64,000 nt of DNA from Catellatospora vulcania (GTDB lineage: Bacteria > Actinomycetota > Actinomycetes > Mycobacteriales > Micromonosporaceae), in the NCBI RefSeq assembly GCF_009720385.1, contig NZ_WARX01000006.1, positions 310,001-374,000 on the forward strand, given 5' to 3'. The notes under the pieces were generated by a model that was not told the DNA's origin, made no database searches, and was given only the letters and a program-made list of their open reading frames with translations. Below, one piece after another: positions 48,726 through 56,564 of the stretch (position 1 is its first letter; every line of letters starts with the position of its first letter). Made by a program: the position numbers and the translations under genes.

Positions 48726-51383
48726 CTACTGCTTCAGGAACTGCTGGGCGGCGCTGCCGTTGCAGTCCCACAGCCGCAGGCGCGAGCCGTTGGCGGTGGA
48801 GCCGTTGGGCGAGTCGAGGCAGCGGCCGGACTGCGGGTTGCGCAGCGAGCCGTTGGCCTGCGGTATCCACTGCTGGGCGCCACCGGCGTTGCAGTCCCAC
48901 AGCTGGATGAGGGTGCCGTTGGCGGTGCCGTTGCCGGTGGCGTCCATGCAGCGGCCGAGGGTACGCAGGGTGGTGGTGTCCCACGCCCACTTCTGGTCCA
49001 CGGCCGCGGACTGGCAGTCCCACAGCTGGACGGCCGCCCCGTTGACCCCGGTGTCGTCGGCGGCCACGTCGACGCACTTGCCGCCCGGCCCGATGATGTT
49101 GGTGGCGGCGGTGGACCCGCCGCCGACCCGGAACACCTGCGCCACGCTGCCGTTGCAGTCGTAGAGCTGCAGCCGGGCCCCGTTGGCGGTGGAGCCGCTC
49201 GGCGAGTCGAGGCAGCGGTTCGACTGCGGGTTGCGCAGCGAGCCGTTGGCCTGCTGCACCCACTGCTGGGCGCCGCCGCCGTTGCAGTCCCACAGCTGGA
49301 TGAGGGTGCCGTTGGCGGTGCCGTTGCCGGTGGCGTCCATGCAGCGGCCGAGGGTGCGCAGCGAGCTGCCGTCCCAGGTCCAGCGCTGGTCACCGGAGGT
49401 CGCCTGGCAATCCCACAGCTGGACGGCCGAGCCGTTGCCGCCGGTGTCGTCGGCGGCAACGTCCACGCACTTGCCGCCGGGGCCGATGATGCGCTGGCCG
49501 GGCGGCGGGCCGGTGTTGAGCGCCTTGGACGCGGCGATGATGCCCTGGTTGGCGGCCCGCACCCGGGCGGCGTCGAACTTCAGGATCTGCCGGTCGTACG
49601 TCCAGAAGCCGTTGACCTCGCCCTCGACGTCGAAGGGCTGCGTGTAGACCAGGCCGGACAGGCCCCGGGTGTACATCAGGTTGGTCGACGAGTTGATCAG
49701 GCCCACGAAGCGGTCGGTGATGGACTGGGTGCTGGTGTGCATCTCGTACGCCCCGAACTGGCCGTTCGGGCTGTACTCGTGACCGGGCGAGCGCAGGCCC
49801 ATGCCGCCGTACTCGCCGAGCATCGCGACGCGGGTCGCGGTCGGGGTCGGGGAGTCGGGGCCGACGTACATGTGCCAGTCCATGATGTCGCCGTTGCCGG
49901 GGTCGCCCTTGGACGCGCAGCAGTTGTAGCCGCTGTGCGGGTTGACGAGCCTGGTCGGATCCTGGTTCTTGACGTTCGTGGCGACCCGGGACGTGTCGGC
50001 GAGGTTCCACTCGCCCCAGCCCTCGTTGAACGGCACGTACACGACGACGGCGGGGGAGGAGCGGTGCTCGTCGACGACCTCGCGCAGTTCGGTCTCCCAC
50101 TGCGTCTGCTGGGCCGCGGTGCCGGGGTCGCCCTTGCTCGGCATGTCCTGCCAGACCAGCAGGCCTAGGCGGTCGGCGTGGTAGAACCAGCGCTGCGGCT
50201 CGACCTTGATGTGCTTGCGGACCATGTTGAAGCCGAGGTCCTTGATCTTCTGGAGGTCGCCGGCCAGTGCCGCGTCGGTCGGCGCGGTGTACAGGCCGTC
50301 GGGCCAGAAGCCCTGGTCGAGGGTGCCGTTGTGCATGACGAACTGGCCGTTGAGGGTCGGTATCAGCTTGCCGTTGAGCACGGCCTTGCCGACCTCGCGC
50401 ATGCCGAAGTAGTGCATGGTCTGGTCGACGGTCGCACCCGAGCTGTTACGCAGGGACAGCCGCAGGTTGTAGAGGAACGGGTCGTCGGGCGACCAGCGGC
50501 GGGCGCTGGGCACCGGGACGGTGAACTCGGTGAAGCCGCCGGTCGCGGCGCCGACGACGGTGGCGCCGTTGAGCGCTTCGGCGTACACGGTGTGCCCGGT
50601 GACGTCGCCGCGGGTGAACACCCGGATCCGCAGGGTGTTGTTGCTCAGGTTGGCGTAGAGGTCGGCGCTGTAGATCGACGAGGTCGGGGTGGGCTCCATC
50701 CAGACCGTCTGCCAGATGCCCGAGGTGGGGATGTAGAAGATCCCGCCGGGGTTGCGGACCTGCTTGCCGCGGGCCGGGTTGGCGCCTTCGGCGCCGGAGT
50801 CGGTGGGGTCGAAGACCCGCACGATCAGCTCGTTGGCGCCCCCGTTGAGCTGCGCCGTGACGTCGAACTCGAACCGGTCGTAGCCGCCGGTGTGGGTGCC
50901 GACCTGCACGCCGTTGACCCATACCGTGGTGCGCCAGTCGACCGCGCCGAAGTGCAGCTGCACGCGGCGGCCGGCCCAACCGGCCGGGACGGTGAAGGTG
51001 CGCCGGTAGGTCAGGTAGTAGCGGTTGTCGTTGGCGGGGCGCTTGATGCCCGACAGCGCCGACTCGACCGGGAAGGGCACGTTGACCCGCTCGGGCAGAG
51101 TCTGGCCGAACACGGGCGCGCCGTTGGTGGTGGACTGGCTCAGCTGCCACTCGCCGTTGAGATTGAGCCAGTCGGGTCGGGTCATCTGCGGGCGCGGGTA
51201 CTCCGGCAGCGGGGTGCCGTTGAGCGCCTGGCCGGTCCACGGGGTGGTCAGCGGGGAGGGCTGCGCGGGGGCGGCCGCGGCCGGAGCCGCGGCGGCGGCG
51301 AGGCCGCCGATGACGGTGAGGATGCCGAGGGCGCCGTGCAGGACGGCGGTCAGCAGGCGCCGTCGGTGACGTGCTGGGTGCAT
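48726..51383 (-). CDS. Secreted GH2 glycoside hydrolase with two ricin-type lectin domains
   Basis: Exported enzyme of 885 residues. After a signal peptide (to about 38) come the GH2 sugar-binding domain (LNLNGEWQLS, RYYLTYRRTFTVPAGW), the immunoglobulin-like domain and the barrel. The acid/base is in VVVYVPFNEGWGEW, and a probable nucleophile glutamate is in AMLGEYGGMG. The C-terminus has two tandem ricin B (beta-trefoil) domains beginning IIGPGGKCVDVAADDTG with repeated QLWDCN motifs. It may be a beta-galactosidase, glucuronidase or mannosidase; GH2 specificity cannot be read by eye. The lectins should bind polysaccharide. The 3' end abuts a suspect poly-G region, but the stop codon lies outside it. 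Confidence 0.9.
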   Translation of the reverse strand: MHPARHRRRLLTAVLHGALGILTVIGGLAAAAAPAAAAPAQPSPLTTPWTGQALNGTPLPEYPRPQMTRPDWLNLNGEWQLSQSTTNGAPVFGQTLPERVNVPFPVESALSGIKRPANDNRYYLTYRRTFTVPAGWAGRRVQLHFGAVDWRTTVWVNGVQVGTHTGGYDRFEFDVTAQLNGGANELIVRVFDPTDSGAEGANPARGKQVRNPGGIFYIPTSGIWQTVWMEPTPTSSIYSADLYANLSNNTLRIRVFTRGDVTGHTVYAEALNGATVVGAATGGFTEFTVPVPSARRWSPDDPFLYNLRLSLRNSSGATVDQTMHYFGMREVGKAVLNGKLIPTLNGQFVMHNGTLDQGFWPDGLYTAPTDAALAGDLQKIKDLGFNMVRKHIKVEPQRWFYHADRLGLLVWQDMPSKGDPGTAAQQTQWETELREVVDEHRSSPAVVVYVPFNEGWGEWNLADTSRVATNVKNQDPTRLVNPHSGYNCCASKGDPGNGDIMDWHMYVGPDSPTPTATRVAMLGEYGGMGLRSPGHEYSPNGQFGAYEMHTSTQSITDRFVGLINSSTNLMYTRGLSGLVYTQPFDVEGEVNGFWTYDRQILKFDAARVRAANQGIIAASKALNTGPPPGQRIIGPGGKCVDVAADDTGGNGSAVQLWDCQATSGDQRWTWDGSSLRTLGRCMDATGNGTANGTLIQLWDCNGGGAQQWVQQANGSLRNPQSNRCLDSPSGSTANGARLQLYDCNGSVAQVFRVGGGSTAATNIIGPGGKCVDVAADDTGVNGAAVQLWDCQSAAVDQKWAWDTTTLRTLGRCMDATGNGTANGTLIQLWDCNAGGAQQWIPQANGSLRNPQSGRCLDSPNGSTANGSRLRLWDCNGSAAQQFLKQ
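48735..49490. repeat. Tandem duplication of lectin-domain coding sequence
   Basis: Two units of about 370 bp (roughly 48735-49107 and 49126-49490) encode the two ricin-type domains. Long stretches are identical at the DNA level, for example the segment coding LGRCMDATGNGTANGTLIQL, implying recent duplication or gene conversion. Confidence 0.8.
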
Positions 51384-51601
51384 GGGGTCTCCCAGGGTCG
51401 TTACCGGGCCTGATGAGGCGTCGCCGAAAGCCTCATCGTGGTCGGGGAAGGCGGCGGCGACAGTCCGTAGTGGATCATCACCGTCCCAGAGCTCACGGCT
51501 CTATAACGTTATTTGCAGCTAATTGATACTCGTATAAATACATGACTGTCAAGGTCTGGACATCGTCCGGAAACGAGCCGCGGTGCGGCTCGCGGCTGCG
51601 A

Positions 51602-51955
51602 TCAGGAGCGGCGCGAGGACAGCACGCAGAACTCGTTGCCCTCCGGGTCGGCCAGCACGACCCAGTGCTGCTCGCCCTGTCCGATGTCGGCGCGCGTCGC
51701 GCCGAGCGCGAGCAGCCGGTCCACCTCGGCGTCGCGGTCGTCGGGGCGGAAGTCGAGGTGCAACCGGTTCTTGCCGGTCTTGGCTTCGGGCACCGGCACG
51801 AAGATGAGACCGGGCAGCCGGTCGAGGGCGGGGCGGATCTCGTACCAGCGCGGGTCGTCGTCGACGACCACCCAGCCGAGCGCCTCCCGCCACCAGCGGC
51901 CCAGTGCCGCAGGGTCGTGCGCGTCCACGACGGTCTGCTCCCACTCCAGGCTCAC
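51602..51955 (-). CDS. VOC (glyoxalase-like) family protein
   Basis: Small protein of 117 residues covering one vicinal-oxygen-chelate fold (two beta-alpha-beta-beta-beta units). Family features are VVDAHDPAALGRWWREALGW, NRLHLDFRPDDRDAEVDRLLALGA and HWVVLADPEGNEFCVL. Probably dimeric; possible roles are a small-molecule lyase or resistance-type binding protein. It lies alone between two promoter regions. The 51384-51601 gap before it contains a TA-rich promoter-like stretch and an ATAACGTTAT palindrome (51503-51512) that may belong to the GH2 gene. Confidence 0.88.
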   Translation of the reverse strand: MSLEWEQTVVDAHDPAALGRWWREALGWVVVDDDPRWYEIRPALDRLPGLIFVPVPEAKTGKNRLHLDFRPDDRDAEVDRLLALGATRADIGQGEQHWVVLADPEGNEFCVLSSRRS

Positions 51956-52098
51956 GGGCTCAGCCTAGACACGCTGCGAGCGACTGTCCTGCCCGCGCCG
52001 ACGGGTATCAAAAAGAGACAGTAGCCCTGTAACAGCACCTTCACGCATTAATGGAGATAATCGGTCATAAGGGTACTGTCAGCCTATATATCTCAGCT

Positions 52099-54852
52099 AT
52101 GCAGCTAACCCGGATGCGCGGCATAGTGGCCGCCACCGCATCGTTGAGCGCGACTGCCGCCGCGATGCTAATCATGATCACCGCCGATCCAGCCCATGCG
52201 GTGAGCCCGTCCGCGCCGACCGCCGCGGCGCTCGGCTTCAACGTCTTCGTCGCGGGCAATGCCACCCTCACCAGCAACGAGTCCGAAGGGCCGGTCGCGC
52301 TGGGCGGCGCGCTCACCATCGGCGGCAACTACCAGGTCGGCGGGAACTCGTCGGGCACCTTCATCGCCCCCGGCGACAGCGTCCCCAGCGCCCTGGTCAT
52401 CGGCGGCACCATCAACTTCCCCGGCAGCACCGCCTCCATCCTGTCGGTGCAGAACAACGCGTACGCCAAGCTGGGCAACCCGGCCGGAGCCGACGTCCGC
52501 GACATCGACGACAGCAACAACCCGGGCCCCACCCACATCGTCGCCGAGAACGCCGCCTACAACTCGATGCCGCGCGTGCAGCTCGGCGTCACGCAGCCGG
52601 TCGTCTCCGTGCTGGCCGCCACCGGCATCAACTTCGCCACCGCCTTCGCCGACTTCCGCAGCTCGTCGAGCGACCTGGCCACCTGCGTCAACAACGTCAT
52701 CTTGAGGGACGCCAACGGCGGGCTCCTGCCGCCGAACCTGCCCCCTGGGACGAACGCCTTCATCACCCTGGCTCCCGGCACCAACGTCCTCAATCTCACG
52801 GCCGCCAACCTCACGAACATCTCCACCCTCACCTTCCTGAACCAGCCGTCCGCGGCTGCACCCCTGCTGATCAACGTCGACACCGGTCCCGGCAACGTCT
52901 TCAACTGGACCGTGCCCAACCAGGCCGGCATCAGCGGTGCCAACGCGCCATACCTGCTCTGGAACTTCCCGACGGCGACTGCGATCACCCTGGCCACGAA
53001 CGGGGCGACGCTGGAGGGCACCCTTTACGCCCCCAATGCCGCGCTGACCGATCTGAGCTCCTCCAACATTGAAGGCCAGGTCATCGCGGCCAGCCTCATC
53101 CACGGCACTGCCGCCGCCAACGGCGGCGAGATGCACCACTTCCCGTTCGCCGCCACGCTGAGCTGCGTCGCCACTCCCACCCCGGACCTCAGCACGGACG
53201 CGTCCGGCAACATCACGTTGGGCGGCCAGATCCACGACGTGGCGACCCTCGCGGGCGGCGAGAACCCGACGGGCACGATCACGTTCACCCTGTACGGCCC
53301 CAACGACGCGACGTGCACGGGCACGGCAGTGGACACGTCGGTGGCGACGGTCGTCGGGGACGGGGAGTACATGTCGGACGACTTCACCCCGACCCAGGCG
53401 GGTGTCTACCGGTGGATCGCCAGCTACAGCGGCGACGACGACAACGCGGGCGTGACCCAGCCGTGCAACGCCGCGAACGAGTCGGTGGTCGTCGGCCCGG
53501 CGGTGGTGACGCCGACGCTGACGACGGACGCGTCCGATGACATCACGCTCGGCGGCCAGGTCAGCGACACCGCGACGCTCGCGGGCGGGCAGAACCCGAC
53601 CGGCACGATCACCTTCAGCCTGTACGGCCCGAACAACGCGACGTGCACGGGCACTCCGGTGTTCACCACCGCGGTGCCGGTGTCGAACAACGGCATCTAC
53701 CCGTCGCTGCCGTTCCCGCCGACCCAGCCCGGCACCTACCGATGGATCGCCAGCTACAGCGGCGACGCCGCCAATGCGGGAGTCACCCTGCTGTGCAACG
53801 CTCCGAACGAGTCGGTGGTCGTCCGGCCGGCGGTGGTGACGCCGACGCTGACGACCGACGCCTCGGACAACATCACGCTGGGCGGCCAGATCAACGACAC
53901 CGCGACGCTCGCGGGCGGGCAGAACCCGACCGGCACGATCACCTTCAGCCTGTACGGCCCGAACAACGCGACGTGCACCGGCGATCCGGTGTTCACCTCG
54001 ACGGTGCCGGTGTCGGGCAACAGCACCTACCTGTCGCAGGCGTTCGCCCCGACGCTGGCAGGCACCTACCGGTGGATCGCGTCCTACAGCGGTGACGCCG
54101 CGAACGCGGGCGTGACCAGGCCGTGCAACGACCCGAACGAGTCCGTGGTCGTCAGCGCGGGCACGGTGACCCCGACTCTGTCGACGGACGCCTCGGATGA
54201 CATCACGCTGGGCGGCCAGATCCGCGACACCGCCACGCTCGCCGGCGGCCAGAGCCCGACCGGCACGATCACCTTCAGCCTGTACGGCCCGGACAACGCC
54301 ACCTGCACGGGCACTCCGGTGTTCACCTCGACGGTGCCGGTGACGGGCAACGGAAACTATCCGTCGCAGCAGTTCACGCCGACGCTGGCAGGCACCTACC
54401 GGTGGATCGCCTCCTACAGTGGTGACGCCGTCAACGCGGGTGTGACCAGGCCGTGCAACGACCCGAACGAGTCCGTGGTCGTCAGCCAGGGCACGGTGAC
54501 CCCGACGCTGACCACGGACGCGTCGCGTGACACCTACGTCGGCAAGGAGATCTACGACCGGGCCACCCTGGCCGGCGGGATCGCGCCGACCGGCACGATC
54601 ACGTTCCGCCTGTACGGACCGGGCGACGCGACCTGTTCCCGTACGCCGGTGTTCACGTCCACGGTCGACGTCTCCGGCAACGGCGACTACCGCTCGGACC
54701 CGTTCCGGGCCCGCGAACCCGGCACCTACCAGTGGGTTGCCTCCTACAGCGGCGACGACGGCAACCAGGCCGTGCAGACCAGCTGCGGCGACCCGGCCGA
54801 GCGGGTCGTGATCAAGAAGAAGAGGCCGTACGGCGGCAAGCCCCGGCCCTGA
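52099..54852 (+). CDS. Secreted choice-of-anchor A adhesin with five Ig-like repeats
   Basis: Exported protein of about 917 residues. After a signal peptide (ending near AHA) comes a choice-of-anchor A domain (LGFNVFVAGNATLTSNESEG, PVALGGALTIGGNYQVGG) up to about residue 355. Five Ig-like repeats of 110 residues each follow, each containing LGGQ, TGTITFxLYGP, one cysteine in ATC and one in PCN or SCG. The end is basic (KKKRPYGGKPRP) with no sortase LPXTG motif, so it may be secreted or wall-bound by charge. ATG 52099 was chosen for the signal peptide; a TATATA element just before it and the lack of a ribosome site suggest a leaderless mRNA. ATG 52051 and 52114 are alternatives. Confidence 0.85.
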   Translation: MQLTRMRGIVAATASLSATAAAMLIMITADPAHAVSPSAPTAAALGFNVFVAGNATLTSNESEGPVALGGALTIGGNYQVGGNSSGTFIAPGDSVPSALVIGGTINFPGSTASILSVQNNAYAKLGNPAGADVRDIDDSNNPGPTHIVAENAAYNSMPRVQLGVTQPVVSVLAATGINFATAFADFRSSSSDLATCVNNVILRDANGGLLPPNLPPGTNAFITLAPGTNVLNLTAANLTNISTLTFLNQPSAAAPLLINVDTGPGNVFNWTVPNQAGISGANAPYLLWNFPTATAITLATNGATLEGTLYAPNAALTDLSSSNIEGQVIAASLIHGTAAANGGEMHHFPFAATLSCVATPTPDLSTDASGNITLGGQIHDVATLAGGENPTGTITFTLYGPNDATCTGTAVDTSVATVVGDGEYMSDDFTPTQAGVYRWIASYSGDDDNAGVTQPCNAANESVVVGPAVVTPTLTTDASDDITLGGQVSDTATLAGGQNPTGTITFSLYGPNNATCTGTPVFTTAVPVSNNGIYPSLPFPPTQPGTYRWIASYSGDAANAGVTLLCNAPNESVVVRPAVVTPTLTTDASDNITLGGQINDTATLAGGQNPTGTITFSLYGPNNATCTGDPVFTSTVPVSGNSTYLSQAFAPTLAGTYRWIASYSGDAANAGVTRPCNDPNESVVVSAGTVTPTLSTDASDDITLGGQIRDTATLAGGQSPTGTITFSLYGPDNATCTGTPVFTSTVPVTGNGNYPSQQFTPTLAGTYRWIASYSGDAVNAGVTRPCNDPNESVVVSQGTVTPTLTTDASRDTYVGKEIYDRATLAGGIAPTGTITFRLYGPGDATCSRTPVFTSTVDVSGNGDYRSDPFRAREPGTYQWVASYSGDDGNQAVQTSCGDPAERVVIKKKRPYGGKPRP
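53179..54828 (+). repeat. Five direct repeats of exactly 330 bp
   Basis: The same Thr codon of the repeat start falls at 53179, 53509, 53839, 54169 and 54499, an exact 330-bp period. Units 2-4 are very similar in DNA, whereas units 1 and 5 are more diverged. They encode the five Ig-like domains of the adhesin. Confidence 0.92.
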
Positions 54853-54880
54853 CCGGGAGCCTGACGCACCGTTCAGGTGA

Positions 54881-54917
54881 AGTGATGCACGCCGGCCCAC
54901 CGCCGGCGTGCATCACT
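54881..54917. terminator. Bidirectional terminator between convergent genes
   Basis: Perfect 16-bp stem (AGTGATGCACGCCGGC and GCCGGCGTGCATCACT) with a 5-base loop, between the adhesin stop and the stop of the opposite-strand cyclase-fold gene. Confidence 0.85.
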
Positions 54918-54923
54918 GTCCTC

Positions 54924-55889
54924 CTACCGCTCCCACCACCTGAGCACCCGCATCGCCCGCAGCGTCACCCAGCGCGAGGGCCTGCCCGGCCCGTCCTCCA
55001 TCTCGAACCAGACCCGGCCCGGCAGTCTGCGGTCGAGGGCCCAGGTGCCGTCCGGCAGGCGCCGGGAACGCAGGTAATCGACCGCGTCGCCCAGCCTCGG
55101 GTCGGGCGCGGCGCCGGTCAGGGCGGCGGCGGCACGGAAGTAGTCCAGCGCCCGCAGCACGTCGTAGTGCCAGCGGTTCGGATACGCGAAGCTCAGGAAC
55201 TGCTCGTCGGCCGGTTCGCCGGTGCTCAGGCGGCGGAAGAGGCCGCGCGTCAGGAGATACTCCCCGCCCGAGGTGCGCGCCTGGCGGATCTGCGGCGTGC
55301 CGCCGGTGGCCCGCTCCTGCTCCAGGAGCCCCTCCAGCACGTTGATGGTGCTGTGGAATGACGAGCGGACCGAGCCACGCTCCCGCTCGCAGTTCCAGCC
55401 GCCGTCGGCCAGGCGCTCGCCGCTGAGCCGATCGGCCAGCGGCGAGACGTCGACGCCGAAGTAGGCGCCGTCGGCGACGGTCCGGCCGTTGATGCACTCC
55501 TCGACCTCGCCCTCCCAGTAGGGCTGGCCCTCGTGCTCCCAGCGTGCATGGGCGCCGATCAGCGCGACGGCGCGGGCGGCCCGCGCCGAGCCGGGATCGA
55601 GACCGAACTCCCGCAGCTGCGACAGGGTGAACGAGGTGGCCGTCCACGGCTGACCGACCTCGCGCCACTCCCGTGAGTCGAACGCGCGCGGGATGAAGGC
55701 GCCGCCCGCCCACTGCCCGTCGTCGTCCTCCAGGCTGAGCAGCCTGGCTCCCCAGCCGCTCGTCTCGACCTGCGCGCGTTCGGCCGCCCACTGCGGCTGC
55801 GGGGCATCGAGCAGGTCGCGCATCACCTGCCATCGGATCGCGGGATCCGAGTCGAGCAGCCAGTCGATCACCGGGTCGGTGTCGGTCAT
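54924..55889 (-). CDS. Terpenoid-cyclase/prenyltransferase-fold protein of unknown function
   Basis: Protein of 321 residues rich in alpha-helix, with repeated aromatic/Gly motifs (DDGQWAGGAFIPRAF, ERLADGGWNCERERGS, RRLPDGTWALDRR) typical of the alpha/alpha-toroid found in squalene cyclases and prenyltransferases. The cyclase acid motif (DXDD) and zinc-binding residues of prenyltransferases are not apparent, so it may be a binding protein rather than an enzyme. No signal peptide. ATG 55889 was chosen over 55925 because MTDTDPVIDWLLDSDPAIRW starts the helical pattern. Its neighbours give no hint. Confidence 0.75.
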   Translation of the reverse strand: MTDTDPVIDWLLDSDPAIRWQVMRDLLDAPQPQWAAERAQVETSGWGARLLSLEDDDGQWAGGAFIPRAFDSREWREVGQPWTATSFTLSQLREFGLDPGSARAARAVALIGAHARWEHEGQPYWEGEVEECINGRTVADGAYFGVDVSPLADRLSGERLADGGWNCERERGSVRSSFHSTINVLEGLLEQERATGGTPQIRQARTSGGEYLLTRGLFRRLSTGEPADEQFLSFAYPNRWHYDVLRALDYFRAAAALTGAAPDPRLGDAVDYLRSRRLPDGTWALDRRLPGRVWFEMEDGPGRPSRWVTLRAMRVLRWWER

Positions 55890-55993
55890 GCCGGACAGCT
55901 TAGGAACTGCGGTGCGTTCGTCCAAGGGGGGATCGCGCGGCGGGTCGGCGTGGTTCCCAGCGTCTGCCCAGCGTGGCTGGCTACGGTGGGGTC

Positions 55994-56365
55994 ATGGATG
56001 AGAACCGTGCTCGGCGCGTGGTGGACCGCCTGCGGGACCGCGGGGTGCCCGCGCACCTGTCGCTGGGTGGCGGACACCGGAAGGTCGGCGTCCGGATCGC
56101 CCTGCCCGACGGCCGCGAGGCGCTCTGGGACACCGACGGCACCGCGGGCCTGGAGGCGCAGGTGCTGCGTGACGGGATGCTCGTCGGGTTCGTCCCGCAC
56201 ATCACCGGCTCGGAGGAATTCACCGAGGAGCAGGTCGTCGACGCCATCGCACGCACCGACTACGACCAGCCGATCGCCCGCCAGCGCGCCGTGGCCCCGC
56301 CACCGGCGGCCCCCCTCCCCATGGAGGGCGGCTTCTTCCGCCGCCTCCGCGACGGCTTCCGCTGA
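55994..56365 (+). CDS. Hypothetical cytoplasmic protein
   Basis: Small protein of 123 residues. The first 90 residues look folded (RVVDRLRDRGVPAHLSLGGG, ALPDGREALWDTDGTAGLEAQ, VGFVPHITGSE); the rest is Pro-rich with a hydrophobic-basic end (GGFFRRLRDGFR). ATG 55994 has a GGTGGGG ribosome site just upstream. No known domain was recognised. It is divergent from the cyclase-fold gene and followed by a family A palindrome. Confidence 0.7.
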   Translation: MDENRARRVVDRLRDRGVPAHLSLGGGHRKVGVRIALPDGREALWDTDGTAGLEAQVLRDGMLVGFVPHITGSEEFTEEQVVDAIARTDYDQPIARQRAVAPPPAAPLPMEGGFFRRLRDGFR

Positions 56366-56375
56366 CCTTCACCTG

Positions 56376-56440
56376 CCGCAACTCTTAAAGACTCGGGCCC
56401 AACCGCGTACACGGTGGGCCCAAGTCTTTAAGAGTTGCGG
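56376..56440. repeat. Palindromic repeat, family A, copy 2
   Basis: Near-perfect arms (CCGCAACTCTTAAAGACT, then GGGCCCA) and complement, 11 bp after the stop of the hypothetical gene and before the next same-strand gene. Same core as 1696-1758. Confidence 0.8.
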
Positions 56441-56564
56441 CTCGAGTTTGCGGGGGACGCGGGTCGACGTGGGCGATGTCGGCATAGCGATACGGTCCGA
56501 AAACGGATACGCCCGGCGGGGCGGCCTGCCTAGGCTGGGACGGTCATCGATATGGGGGAGTGCG

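Noticed and set aside
53179-54828. The regular 330-bp repeats considered as a CRISPR-like array.
   Set aside because: The units are long, in frame and coding; there are no short repeats with unique spacers.
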